Program-made: the position numbers and the translations under genes | Shown here: one piece after another, positions 41,999 to 50,683 of the stretch | Layout of the letters: every line of letters starts with the position of its first letter | Position numbering within the stretch: the first letter of the stretch is position 1 | The notes under the pieces: generated by a model | Databases searched by the model: none | What the model was told of the DNA's origin: nothing | What the model saw: the letters and a program-made list of their open reading frames with translations, nothing else | DNA from: a virus | IMG/VR virus record: IMGVR_UViG_3300010396_000049 | Coordinates: 1 to 61,002 of that record | DNA: 61,002 nucleotides | Reading direction: 5' to 3' (one strand)

Positions 41999-43012
41999 GT
42001 GCTCTTCAAAAAAACCGATACCGTCCTTCAATATGCTGAGCTCGTTTCCGGCATCCAGTTCAACAGCATCCGTTCAACCATTAACCTGGTAGAGCAGCAA
42101 CATATTTTGCCTGTGTTGGGAAGCACGTTATTTAATTCACTCAACACGGCTTACACCGCCGCTGCAGATGAAACTTCCCTGACTGCTGATCTTCAAAACT
42201 TATTGGAAAAATGCCGTTGGGTTATCGGCCCCATGCTTTGTTATTATTACGCGCCAAAGAGTGAAGTAAAAATTGGTGAATCGGGGGCGCAGCGCGTAGA
42301 AAGTGAGACCAACAAGACCGCCTATCAAAACCAGGTAGTAAACTACCGCGAACAAAATCTTCGTGAAGGCGAGCTGGCCACAGAATTATTATTACAATTT
42401 TTAGATGAAAACCAATCTAAATATACCGCTTGGGTAGATAGCCCCGGTTTTCAGAAATACAAAGAGCTCTTTATAAAATCCGGAAGCGAATTCCAGGATT
42501 TATTTACCTCGGCCAGCCCTTACAGGAATTACCTGGCCATGCGTGGCAAAATGCTGGACGTAGAGCAAAACAACATACGGCCTTTGCTCGGCGACGATCT
42601 GTTCAATCACCTGAAAGAACTTGATCAATCAGAGGAAGAGTTTTCTGAGAATGAAGAAGCCATTCTCAAAAAAATAAAAAAGGTAATTGCCTACCTCACT
42701 GTCGCCAGCGCCATTCCATTTTTAAACGTGCGCATGGATGCCAACGGCATTACCGTCATGAACAATTCCACAGCGCAAAATGACCAGTTGGCAAAGCGCA
42801 GCGCCGCGCCGAATGCAATCCTTGATAGCGTGATAAGTGCCTGCAACGATGCTGCAAAAAGCTGGATAAATAATGTTACAACGTTCCTCGCCGCCAACCC
42901 GGAAGATTTCGCAGAATACCTGCCGGATCCTTTGGTAACAGGAACACAAACGCAACCCGAAATAACCGGCTCGCAACCCGAATGCCTCAACGGCTCTTTC
43001 GGTTTAATATGA
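41999..43012 (+). CDS. DUF6712-like head-tail connector (GTG start)
   Basis: 337 residues. Two similar halves each contain a phrase like QQHILPVLGSTLFNSL and QNNIRPLLGDDLFNHL, i.e. an internal duplication. This is the pattern I know from DUF6712 proteins of Bacteroidota phages, next to the portal. Likely a head completion protein. Confidence 0.7.
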   Translation: MLFKKTDTVLQYAELVSGIQFNSIRSTINLVEQQHILPVLGSTLFNSLNTAYTAAADETSLTADLQNLLEKCRWVIGPMLCYYYAPKSEVKIGESGAQRVESETNKTAYQNQVVNYREQNLREGELATELLLQFLDENQSKYTAWVDSPGFQKYKELFIKSGSEFQDLFTSASPYRNYLAMRGKMLDVEQNNIRPLLGDDLFNHLKELDQSEEEFSENEEAILKKIKKVIAYLTVASAIPFLNVRMDANGITVMNNSTAQNDQLAKRSAAPNAILDSVISACNDAAKSWINNVTTFLAANPEDFAEYLPDPLVTGTQTQPEITGSQPECLNGSFGLI

Positions 43013-43129
43013 ACTCATAACCTATAACTCCTAACTCACAACTCATCACTCATAACTCATACCTCATAACTCACAACTCATAACTCCTAACTCATAACTC
43101 ATAACTCACAACTCATAACTCATAACTCA
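43013..43129 (+). repeat. Period-7 tandem repeat (TAACTCA), longest tract
   Basis: About 16 units of TAACTCA, TCACTCA, TACCTCA and TAACTCC between the connector and tail-fibre genes. Confidence 0.9.
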
Positions 43130-43131
43130 GA

Positions 43132-45309
43132 ATGGCATTCGATCAAATAACAGGAACCAAAGCAACAGAACTCGATCCGTTCGTCGGCACCATACCCGAT
43201 GCGCAGCTCATTATTGTTCCAGATCCTGTTACCGGTGAATTATTTCGTACCACTTTCGGCCAGATAAAATCAGATATCATTGCCGCCTTCGGCCCCATTT
43301 CCTATTTGGATCCTATCGTAGAAGTTGACACCGTCGCCGATCTTCCGTCTCCGGGCGCACCGCGAACACTTTATGTCGTAACTATAGGTGTTCCGGAAAA
43401 TGATTATGCCGATGCCAATACACAATGGCGCTGGGCAGGAAGCATGTATATCGAATTTCCTCATGGAGGCACGGGCGATGTTTCAGGCGAAGCCATCATT
43501 CGGGGAAATGCTGATGCAGCCCTTCAGGCGAATATCAATGCAGAAGCTGCCGCCCGCGCCGCAGCCGCTACCGGGCTTCAAAATAATATTAATGCTGAAG
43601 CAACGGCGCGCGCCAATGCAGATAGTACTTTAACGAATAGCATTAATTCAGAAGCGAATACCCGCTCAAATAATGATGCCAGCCTTCTCGGCCTTATCAA
43701 TGGCGAAGGCGTTATTCGTGCCAATGCAGATAATGCCCTCCAGGCGAATATTGATGGAAAAGTGGATAAGGTAACCGGCATGGGCCTTTCATCCAATGAT
43801 TTTACTACCGATGAAAAAACAAAGCTCGCCGGCCTGGAAAGTTCCCGTTTTAAAGGAACTTTTGTAAATAAGGCCGCCTTAGACGCCGCCAACTTAGGCG
43901 GCGAAGGAAACTATGCTGATGTAGATGCAGGAGTTGGCGCCGACGTAGCCCGTTATATTTGGGACAATGACGATGATAAATGGGTATTGCAGCAAGGCGC
44001 CACCACATCCGAAACTGCCGCCTCCATTAAAACGAAATACGAAAGCAACCCTGATACGAATGCTTATACCGATGCCGAAAAAGCAAAGCTTTTAGGCATT
44101 GCCGCAGGTGCACAGGTAAACGATGCAGCCACAACCCTTCAGGGTAACTCCTTCAATGGCAATGCCCAATTGGTAAAAACTGATGCTGGTGGAAAGCTTC
44201 CCGCCATTGATGGCAGCCAACTTACTAATTTACCAGCCGGAGCAGTCAAAGCCACGGCCACCGAATTAAACACCGGTACAGATGATGCAAAATTTGCAAC
44301 AGCTTTAGGGCTTGAAAATTCAAAATACTTAAACCAATCCGGCAGCAAGATTTCTGCCACAGCAACCGGCACTGATACTTATGCAGCTACGATATCGCCA
44401 GCGATTACTGCCTATTCCAATACACAAAGATTTTTTATAAAGTTCACCAACGCGAATACCGGCGCCGCTACGCTTAACCTGAATTCACTGGGTGCAATTC
44501 CCTTAAAGAAAAACGTTTCCACAGCTCTTTCTGCCGGTGATATCGCCGCCGGGCAAATAGTTTGCGTGGCTTATGATGGCACCAATTTTCAAATCATTGG
44601 TGCGCCGGGAAGTTCTTCCGGTGGCGCTGGCGGCTCATCTGTTGGCGTTGCCTCCGGGACAAATACTTATGTTGTCGCCTGTACGCCACCAGTAACAGCA
44701 TTAACGGTAAATCTTTGTATCAGGGTTAAGTTTACTAATGGAAACACCGGTGCCTGTACCATTAATGTAGATGGCCTGGGAGCAATTGCAATTAATAAAG
44801 GCCCATCCACCGCATTAACTGCCGGAATCATTACCTCCGGGCAAATATTCGAACTATATTATGACGGCACGGTTTGGCAGTTAGGAAATACTCAGGCGAT
44901 TCCTTCAACTCCTAATAAGGTAATTACAACCGATGGCAGCGGAAACTTACAAGGAGTTAATGATTTAATTGATGTAAACAGCACAACAACTGAGGCTACA
45001 TTAATTGCCGCTACATGGAGTGCAGGCGTTGCCACAGCCACGGGCACACCAGGCACTTATGTTTTAGGGACAACAAGTAACTATTTCTATTTCTGCACTG
45101 GCACTAATACATGGATTCGAATTCCCGCCTATCTCGATTACTTGGATATATATCTCGGTTCTGTATCTGATAGCGGCGGCACAAAAACAAGCACTCAAAT
45201 GGCTGCATTATACCCTTCGGCAGTAAGAGGGCAATATGCGGTAGGCACCGCGGGAATGTATATGTACATGGGTTTAGTTGGCTGGTATTATTTCGCAAAC
45301 ACAATTTAA
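43132..45309 (+). CDS. Tail fibre protein
   Basis: 725 residues. The N-terminus probably anchors to the tail. Residues about 120-210 are repeats like ANINAEAAARAAAATG and ANADSTLTNSINSEA, forming a trimeric coiled coil. Then KVDKVTGMGLSSNDFT with DEKTKLAGLES (a fibre linker), two further repeats of TGAATLNLNSLGAIPL type, and a small C-terminal domain for receptor binding. Confidence 0.85.
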   Translation: MAFDQITGTKATELDPFVGTIPDAQLIIVPDPVTGELFRTTFGQIKSDIIAAFGPISYLDPIVEVDTVADLPSPGAPRTLYVVTIGVPENDYADANTQWRWAGSMYIEFPHGGTGDVSGEAIIRGNADAALQANINAEAAARAAAATGLQNNINAEATARANADSTLTNSINSEANTRSNNDASLLGLINGEGVIRANADNALQANIDGKVDKVTGMGLSSNDFTTDEKTKLAGLESSRFKGTFVNKAALDAANLGGEGNYADVDAGVGADVARYIWDNDDDKWVLQQGATTSETAASIKTKYESNPDTNAYTDAEKAKLLGIAAGAQVNDAATTLQGNSFNGNAQLVKTDAGGKLPAIDGSQLTNLPAGAVKATATELNTGTDDAKFATALGLENSKYLNQSGSKISATATGTDTYAATISPAITAYSNTQRFFIKFTNANTGAATLNLNSLGAIPLKKNVSTALSAGDIAAGQIVCVAYDGTNFQIIGAPGSSSGGAGGSSVGVASGTNTYVVACTPPVTALTVNLCIRVKFTNGNTGACTINVDGLGAIAINKGPSTALTAGIITSGQIFELYYDGTVWQLGNTQAIPSTPNKVITTDGSGNLQGVNDLIDVNSTTTEATLIAATWSAGVATATGTPGTYVLGTTSNYFYFCTGTNTWIRIPAYLDYLDIYLGSVSDSGGTKTSTQMAALYPSAVRGQYAVGTAGMYMYMGLVGWYYFANTI

Positions 45310-45312
45310 GAA

Positions 45313-46248
45313 ATGAATATAATTAAGACAGGAAGCAAGGTTTTAACGGTCGGCAACCATTTTATGCAGTTTGGGCGCACGCTTGCGTTTTTGAATGCAC
45401 AAAGTCCTATCACGACTGCGCAAGGGGGCTTTAGCTCCCCATTGTCCATTGCCATTGATTCGGCAAACGGTAGAATATTCGTAAGCAATAGCAACACAAT
45501 TTCTATTTTAGATTATACCAACCCAGCAGCAGGAAGCCCAACGGTAATTACACAATCAATGGGCTCGTTCAGCACAATTAGGGGCATAGCCATAGATGCA
45601 GCCAATAACAGAATATTTGTTTGTAACCAAGGAAACAACACCGTTTCAATTTTAAATTATACCAACCCAACGGCAGGAAGCCCAACGGTAATTAGTACAT
45701 CGCAGGGTAGCTTTAGCGCGCCTTACGGCATAGCCATAGATGCAGCCAATAACAGAATATTTGTTTGTAACCAAGGAAACAACACCGTTTCAATTTTAAA
45801 TTATACCAACCCAACAGCAGGAAGCCCAACGGTAGTTAGTACATCACAGGGTAGCTTTAATCAAATTGGGAGCATAGCCATAGATGCGGCCAATAACAGA
45901 ATTTTTGTTTGTAACCAAGGAAACAACACCGTTTCAATTTTAAATTATACCAACCCAACGGCAGGAAGCCCAACGGTAATTAGTACATCGCAGGGTAGCT
46001 TTAGTATATGTTCGTTTATCGCCATAGATGCAGCCAATAACAGAATATTTGTTTCTAACTACGGAAACAACACCGTTTCAATTTTAAATTATACCAACCC
46101 AACGGCAGGAAGCCCAACGGTAATTAGTACATCGCAGGGTAGCTTTAGCGGGCCTTTTGGCATCGCCTTAGACGCAGCCAATAGCAGAATATTTGTTTCT
46201 AATTACGGCAGCAACACCGTTTCAATCATCACAAACATTTTCACATAA
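45313..46248 (+). CDS. Six-bladed NHL/YVTN-like beta-propeller protein
   Basis: 311 residues. About six repeats of 42-43 residues, each with IAIDAANNRIFV, QGNNTVSILNYTN and AGSPTVISTSQGSF. The DNA repeats (about 126-129 bp) are nearly identical, so unequal recombination could change blade number. No signal peptide; probably a tail-tip or receptor-recognition partner of the fibre. Confidence 0.8.
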   Translation: MNIIKTGSKVLTVGNHFMQFGRTLAFLNAQSPITTAQGGFSSPLSIAIDSANGRIFVSNSNTISILDYTNPAAGSPTVITQSMGSFSTIRGIAIDAANNRIFVCNQGNNTVSILNYTNPTAGSPTVISTSQGSFSAPYGIAIDAANNRIFVCNQGNNTVSILNYTNPTAGSPTVVSTSQGSFNQIGSIAIDAANNRIFVCNQGNNTVSILNYTNPTAGSPTVISTSQGSFSICSFIAIDAANNRIFVSNYGNNTVSILNYTNPTAGSPTVISTSQGSFSGPFGIALDAANSRIFVSNYGSNTVSIITNIFT

Positions 46249-46646
46249 TGACACTACAATTCTCCAACACACACATATTTTTTGCCCTCGAAGCCATCTG
46301 GGCGAACCTGGATTATAAATTTAAAAATGTAATTAACCAGCTTATAACGGCAAATAATGACGATAACTTTATGCAGTCACTCGAGATTTCGGAGGATATT
46401 TTAATACAAATATTCTCAACCGTTACCGTACTACCTGAAGGCGTGGCGGCTTCGATGAATGCCGAAATGCTCGCCGCTTTATCGCCACAAATAGCCGAAT
46501 TAAGCAATATCGCCGATGTACAGGCAGGCACCGCCGAGCCAAACGAATCCGCGAGGATTCAAATTGCGATAAATGATATTGATGTGGCAAACAAAGCAGT
46601 AAAAGCTGCAAAGATTTTAAACGGTAAAAATAAAATATTGGCATAA
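46248..46646 (+). CDS. Hypothetical protein downstream of the propeller gene
   Basis: 132 residues, helical, Ala-rich. Start overlaps the previous stop by 1 nt. May be a fibre assembly chaperone, by position only. Confidence 0.55.
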   Translation: MTLQFSNTHIFFALEAIWANLDYKFKNVINQLITANNDDNFMQSLEISEDILIQIFSTVTVLPEGVAASMNAEMLAALSPQIAELSNIADVQAGTAEPNESARIQIAINDIDVANKAVKAAKILNGKNKILA

Positions 46647-46712
46647 CTCACAACTCCTAACTCATAACTCACAACTCCTCACTCATCACTCCTCACTCCT
46701 AACTCATAACTC
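46644..46712 (+). repeat. Period-7 tandem repeat (TAACTCA)
   Basis: About nine units before the gene at 46717. Confidence 0.85.
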
Positions 46713-46716
46713 AAAA

Positions 46717-47115
46717 ATGAACCTCCTCCTCTATCTTATCTCATTCCTCCTCCGAACCCTCTTCGTCACAATAGGCATCATCTACGATATCTGTAAGATC
46801 TTCCGCTATTCCCATTTCGACAGGTCTTTCAAATACATCAATCAAAAATACAGGCGCCTCGCCATCCTGGTTGACCAGTTCGGCAACGCCGCCTGCCCGG
46901 AATTCTGGAACGATATCTTAATAAAAAAAGAAAGCGCCCACCCCTTTGGTATCTTAAATCAAACCATCAGCGCCGTCCTGGGATTAAATTACCAGGCCGG
47001 CACACTTACCAAAACAGGCCTATGGCTCAATAACGCCCTGAACTTCTTCTGGAAAGGCCATACCATCAAGGCTGCGGAGGAAATTAATGCCATTTCAATA
47101 TGTAACACCGGGTAG
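46717..47115 (+). CDS. Hypothetical membrane-associated protein
   Basis: 132 residues; N-terminal membrane helix (LLLYLISFLLRTLFVTIGII), then a compact region. No family recognised. Confidence 0.6.
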   Translation: MNLLLYLISFLLRTLFVTIGIIYDICKIFRYSHFDRSFKYINQKYRRLAILVDQFGNAACPEFWNDILIKKESAHPFGILNQTISAVLGLNYQAGTLTKTGLWLNNALNFFWKGHTIKAAEEINAISICNTG

Positions 47116-47151
47116 CAGGTATGAAATAAATTGTATAAAAAATGTAAAATA

Positions 47152-47237
47152 AAGTAGCAAAAATGCTACTTCATTATTAGTATGTATTACATTTGTCTTA
47201 CGATTATCTTATAAATAGTATGCTAATTATAAGATAA
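47152..47237. other. Two inverted repeats in the 47116-47305 gap
   Basis: AAGTAGCA/TGCTACTT (47152-47159 with 47164-47171) and TTATCTTATAA/TTATAAGATAA (47204-47214 with 47227-47237). Both perfect. They may end the rightward or leftward transcripts. Confidence 0.55.
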
Positions 47238-47262
47238 AAAACCCCATCTGTCACGGATGGGG
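47235..47262 (-). terminator. Terminator for the minus-strand RNA
   Basis: Read on the minus strand: CCCCATC, 7-nt loop, GATGGGG, then T-run (47241-47235). It lies downstream of the tRNA-like gene. Confidence 0.75.
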
Positions 47263-47305
47263 CGAAATTTAAGGGTATGGAGCCCTTGTTTTTACTTGAA
47301 TAAAA

Positions 47306-47375
47306 TGGACCCTGCCGGAATCGAACCAGCCTCACACGCTTGACTAGGGCAGAGAGGTCAACCAGATCAGGGCCC
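47306..47375 (-). tRNA. tRNA-like RNA with unusual anticodon arm
   Basis: On the minus strand the 7-bp acceptor GGGCCCT/AGGGTCC (47375-47369 with 47313-47307) and the T arm GCTGG-TTCGATT-CCGGC are complete, with discriminator A and no encoded CCA. The middle 38 nt do not give a standard D and anticodon arm: the best helix TTGAC/GTCAA leaves a 12-nt loop CTCTCTGCCCTA. Followed by a hairpin and terminator, so probably transcribed. Amino acid identity cannot be assigned. Confidence 0.5.
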
Positions 47376-47385
47376 GCAATTACTT

Positions 47386-47425
47386 AAACCGTTTGGCGAT
47401 AATTCGTTGAACGGTTTTTTATTTT
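47386..47425 (+). terminator. Possible plus-strand terminator
   Basis: AAACCGTT/AACGGTTT (47386-47393 with 47410-47417) then T-rich. The loop is 16 nt, so it is weak. The remainder up to 47612 shows nothing convincing. Confidence 0.4.
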
Positions 47426-47612
47426 GCAATATTAAACCAAAATTTTAGGTTTAAATTAATGGGAAGGCCTTAAACCCTACCAACCAAAACTAAATTCTTT
47501 TTCACTGAAACCAATGAAGAAAATATCAACAAAAAAAGGATAACTTTTTCTAGGTATTATCTACAATCAAAAATATCCCACCACAGCCAGCTTTTTGCAA
47601 CTTTACATGCCT

Positions 47613-47685
47613 CCCACTCATAACTCATAACTCATCACTCATAACTCAAAACTCATCACTCATAACTCATAACTCCTAACTCATA
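47613..47685 (+). repeat. Period-7 tandem repeat (TAACTCA)
   Basis: About ten units just upstream of the lysis-operon promoter. Confidence 0.85.
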
Positions 47686-47692
47686 AAAGGCT

Positions 47693-47727
47693 GTCCTTTT
47701 ACTCTCCGCCCCCATTTCCCATTTTTG
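47693..47727 (+). promoter_or_regulatory. Late promoter (lysis operon)
   Basis: GTCCTTTT (47693-47700), 19 nt, CATTTTTG (47720-47727). Confidence 0.75.
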
Positions 47728-47753
47728 TTCTAAACAACCAATGAAAGAACCGA

Positions 47754-48068
47754 ATGCTCAAGCCAATCTTAAAATACATCGGGCAGCTAAAAACTGCCGA
47801 ACAAAGATTATTGGTCATTCTCCTTTTATCAGCGGTCATAGTTCTTTTTTCCTTGCTGCTGTCAGCTAACAAAAGCGCCGCTTACGAAGACAAGCGCCAG
47901 ATAGAAATATTGCAGCATACGCTTGATTCGACCAGCCGTGCCGACCGCAAAGAGTTAGATGCCTGCAAGGATCAAAACTTTCGCGACAAATTAGACCGTA
48001 TAGCAGAGCTTGAAAAATATGCGCATCAGCAAGATTCTTTAATCGAACAATTAAGAAAAATAAAATGA
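47754..48068 (+). CDS. Membrane-anchored coiled-coil protein (spanin-like?)
   Basis: 104 residues; one membrane helix at about 17-38 (LLVILLLSAVIVLFSLLLSA), then a periplasmic coiled coil. Position before holin, lipoprotein and endolysin suggests an inner-membrane spanin-type or holin accessory. Overlaps the next gene by 4 nt. Confidence 0.55.
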   Translation: MLKPILKYIGQLKTAEQRLLVILLLSAVIVLFSLLLSANKSAAYEDKRQIEILQHTLDSTSRADRKELDACKDQNFRDKLDRIAELEKYAHQQDSLIEQLRKIK

Positions 48069-48490
48069 AAAACCTCTTTATAATATTAATCCTGTCCGTT
48101 TTCATCTTTTGGCCTCAGGTGCAGGGCCCCGCGCAGCCTACTTCCCCCACTTCTTCAGGAGACGGGATGAAGCTGGCTCGTTCGAAGGATTCCATTGCTC
48201 ATCTCAATAAAAAAATAGAATCAAAATTTGACAGCATCACTTCAGAGATCAACCGCATTAAGAACCGGCCTGCCCGATATATAACGCGCACGCACATACG
48301 CAAAGTGAACCATTACCGCATAGACACGGTGCTTGTATTTATTGATACCTGCTTTAACCAGCCACAGATAGATACAGCTTATTTAATGCCTGAAATAAAA
48401 CCGGAACCCCCGAAAAGAACCTGGTTAAAAAGGCTTTTACACCACAAAAAAAAACCACGCGAAAATTATTTAAAAATAGTTGAGCAATAA
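48065..48490 (+). CDS. Secreted or anchored lysis-region protein
   Basis: 141 residues; N-terminal hydrophobic signal (LFIILILSVFIFWPQVQG), then a coiled region and a basic C-terminus. No family recognised. Confidence 0.55.
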   Translation: MKNLFIILILSVFIFWPQVQGPAQPTSPTSSGDGMKLARSKDSIAHLNKKIESKFDSITSEINRIKNRPARYITRTHIRKVNHYRIDTVLVFIDTCFNQPQIDTAYLMPEIKPEPPKRTWLKRLLHHKKKPRENYLKIVEQ

Positions 48491-48566
48491 CTCATCACTC
48501 ATCACTCATCACTCATAACTCATAACCCATAACTCATACCTCCTAACTCATCACTCCTAACTCCAA
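48487..48566 (+). repeat. Period-7 tandem repeat (TAACTCA)
   Basis: About eleven units before the holin gene. Confidence 0.85.
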
Positions 48567-48571
48567 AAAAA

Positions 48572-48814
48572 ATGCTTAAAGAATTAAAAGAAAGATACCA
48601 CGCGGAAACGCCGGTCTGGTTTAAAAAAATACGGAGAGCCAGCCTCGCTTTATCAGGGCTTGGCGTCTCTTTGTTAACCCTCAGCGCCACGGTAAACAGT
48701 TTCGTTTTGCCTGACTTTTTACATACGCTTTGCACCTGGTTTGTAATTGCCGGCACAAGCGTCGCAGCCGTCAGCACCACCGCAAAAAAAGATCCTAATG
48801 AAAAAGATATTTAA
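48572..48814 (+). CDS. Holin-like protein
   Basis: 80 residues; two membrane helices (about 25-45 and 49-70) with a short turn and charged ends. Next to lipoprotein and endolysin genes. Would time release of the endolysin. Confidence 0.7.
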   Translation: MLKELKERYHAETPVWFKKIRRASLALSGLGVSLLTLSATVNSFVLPDFLHTLCTWFVIAGTSVAAVSTTAKKDPNEKDI

Positions 48815-49352
48815 CCTTAGGCCTTCTGCCTTCTGCTTTCTGCTTTCAGCGTTTTGCCTGCTGCTTTTCACTTTATGTAGCTGCTCCTCGTCAAAAAAGG
48901 CAGTAAATATCAACAAGGCCCACACCGACAGCAGCGTCGTTGAGCACGCGCAAAAAAACTTTTCTTCTATCAAAGACAGCATCAGCACCAGGACAGCCAA
49001 TTTTAATTATAAAAAGGAAATAAAAAACACCATGCAGCCTGTTGTAATTGATAACGATGATTCTGTTCCCCCGGGCATTGTGGTTATTACCAATAAGAAA
49101 ACCGGGGGAAAAAAAATTTTTCTCCCGTCCAAAACGATTACCGAATGGGGCAATATTGCTGCCAGCGATCAGGTTCAACTGAGGCAAAAAGTAGATTCTT
49201 CAGTAAACCAACAAAAAAGCACAAATCTTATTTCCGAAAAAAAAACAATCGTAAAACAAAAGGAAAAATCAGGCCTCAGTTTTTTTAACCTGCTTTGGCT
49301 TCTCCTGCTAATACCCGCTTATATAATCTATAAAAAAATTAAGAACCTATGA
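48798..49352 (+). CDS. Lipoprotein with C-terminal membrane helix
   Basis: 184 residues from MKKIFNLRPS. The lipobox LCSCS follows a signal peptide built of a seven-residue repeat (SAFCFLL, SAFCLLL) that comes from heptanucleotide repeats in the DNA (48820-48866). A C-terminal segment (FFNLLWLLLLIPAYIIY) is a second membrane helix. A single protein with both anchors is suggestive of a unimolecular spanin. A longer frame from 48747 is rejected. Confidence 0.65.
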   Translation: MKKIFNLRPSAFCFLLSAFCLLLFTLCSCSSSKKAVNINKAHTDSSVVEHAQKNFSSIKDSISTRTANFNYKKEIKNTMQPVVIDNDDSVPPGIVVITNKKTGGKKIFLPSKTITEWGNIAASDQVQLRQKVDSSVNQQKSTNLISEKKTIVKQKEKSGLSFFNLLWLLLLIPAYIIYKKIKNL

Positions 49353-49930
49353 CACCGCAACAGCAGCACCAGCAGCTTTTTGATACGCTTGAAATCCTTC
49401 CGCAAATAACAAAAGGAAATTCGATAATCATTAGCAACGTCCCGGCCATCATCGAAAGAAAAGTGGCAACTATGCGAAGCAACAAAAACCGCTACGAAGA
49501 AGTATCCCACCGCTTTGTCAATCCCGGGTTAAAATGGTGGCTCGTAGCGCTTATTCATGAAATGGAATGTACTCAGAATTTTAATTGTTACCTGGGCAAT
49601 GGCCAGCCTCTGAATAAAAAAACAACTATCGTTCCTGCAGGCCGCGGCCCATTTGCCACGTTCGCCGATGGTGCCGTAGACGCCTTAAAATTGCAACGCG
49701 CTGATCAGATAACAGACTGGAGCCTAGGCAACGTTCTGTATTTTCTCGAAGGATATAACGGTTATGGTTATTCTAAATATCACAATATTAATTCACCATA
49801 CCTGTGGAGCGGTTCTAATCACTATATTTCTGGCAAATATGTTTCTGATGGAAACTATGATCCTGATGCCGTCAGTTCCCAAATTGGCATTGCCCTTTTA
49901 ATGAAAAGTTTGCTACAACAAGGCGCATAA
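49349..49930 (+). CDS. Endolysin (muramidase-like)
   Basis: 193 residues. WWLVALIHEMECTQNF holds a candidate catalytic Glu (about 71), NGQPLNKKTTIVPAGRGPF and NINSPYLWSGSNHYISGKY then DGNYDPDAVSSQIG are hallmark blocks of this lysozyme family. No signal peptide, so it needs the holin. Overlaps the lipoprotein gene by 4 nt. Confidence 0.88.
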   Translation: MTPQQQHQQLFDTLEILPQITKGNSIIISNVPAIIERKVATMRSNKNRYEEVSHRFVNPGLKWWLVALIHEMECTQNFNCYLGNGQPLNKKTTIVPAGRGPFATFADGAVDALKLQRADQITDWSLGNVLYFLEGYNGYGYSKYHNINSPYLWSGSNHYISGKYVSDGNYDPDAVSSQIGIALLMKSLLQQGA

Positions 49931-49973
49931 TGAGATTATCATTAACCAAATAAAAACCCTATAAACTCATAAA

Positions 49974-50075
49974 ATGAAAAAAATTTTAGAAAACACATTA
50001 GCCTACATGACGCTTGCTTACCTGTTGGCTATAATTGCCGCAATAGTGTATTGTATTTCGCAGGCTAAATTGTAA
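49974..50075 (+). CDS. Small membrane peptide
   Basis: 33 residues, one membrane helix (TLAYLLAIIAAIVYCI). Follows the endolysin with a typical leader. May modulate holin action. Confidence 0.5.
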   Translation: MKKILENTLAYMTLAYLLAIIAAIVYCISQAKL

Positions 50076-50156
50076 AAGTTAGTTGGATTTTTCTTCGAAT
50101 ATACGGCGCTGTGTTTCCACACTGGCGCCTTCTCTTTTATCTATCCATGCTTTTAT

Positions 50157-50223
50157 CAACTCATAACCCATAACCCATAACTCATAACTCAAAACTCCTA
50201 ACTCATAACTCCTAACTCATAAA
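50157..50223 (+). repeat. Period-7 tandem repeat (TAACTCA)
   Basis: About nine units just upstream of a late promoter. Confidence 0.85.
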
Positions 50224-50228
50224 AGGCT

Positions 50229-50263
50229 GTCCTTTTACTTCAAACCAAAATAAACCATTTTTA
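50229..50263 (+). promoter_or_regulatory. Late promoter for a short transcript
   Basis: GTCCTTTT (50229-50236), 19 nt, CATTTTTA (50256-50263). 4 nt later begins a six-codon open frame (50268-50288), and a strong terminator follows at 50371. Confidence 0.7.
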
Positions 50264-50267
50264 TTCT

Positions 50268-50396
50268 ATGAAACCTAATTTAAAATAACCCCAAAGCCAT
50301 TTCCTCCTTTTCACCTGGCTTTAATAAATGTTTTTCCCTATGAAAAACAGGTGACTCATCCACACCAATCGCCCCGGTATCTACCGGGGCTTTTTT
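50268..50396 (+). ncRNA. Short late transcript with six-residue open frame
   Basis: Bounded by the late promoter and the terminator, about 130 nt. The open frame MKPNLK is at the start. Could be a small RNA, a micro-peptide message, or an attenuator for the downstream gene. Confidence 0.45.
50371..50396 (+). terminator. Rho-independent terminator
   Basis: GCCCCGG-TATCTA-CCGGGGC followed by six T. Very strong. Confidence 0.92.
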
Positions 50397-50442
50397 CCGG
50401 CCGGTACCGCAGGCCAGGCCGGTAAAAATAAAAACCACGCAA

Positions 50443-50604
50443 ATGAAATACCAAATTACTTTTTACTATCACAGCGACCCGCATAAACTAACCCATCTCA
50501 AAACCATCTCCGCAAAAAATTACGGCGATGCTTACAACAAATTCTTTGACGAAATAAAGGAGCAGGTATTTTTGTTGGAGATACATGAAGAAACAAATCT
50601 TTAA
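50443..50604 (+). CDS. Small hypothetical protein
   Basis: 53 residues from MKYQITFYYH, with a typical leader (ACCACGCAA). Just after the terminator; no domain recognised. Confidence 0.5.
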   Translation: MKYQITFYYHSDPHKLTHLKTISAKNYGDAYNKFFDEIKEQVFLLEIHEETNL

Positions 50605-50672
50605 CTCATACCTCATACCTCATAACTCATAACTCATAACTCATAACTCATAACTCCTAACTCATAACTCCT
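50602..50672 (+). repeat. Period-7 tandem repeat (TAACTCA)
   Basis: About ten units, starting in the stop codon of the previous gene. Confidence 0.85.
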
Positions 50673-50683
50673 AATTTCCCCCT

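Noticed and set aside
43013-43129. CRISPR array
   Set aside because: The repeats are 7 bp without spacers, so this is a short tandem repeat tract.
47306-47375. Amber-suppressor tRNA (CTA in the loop)
   Set aside because: CTA is present, but it has C instead of T before it and the loop is 12 nt; a standard anticodon arm cannot be drawn.
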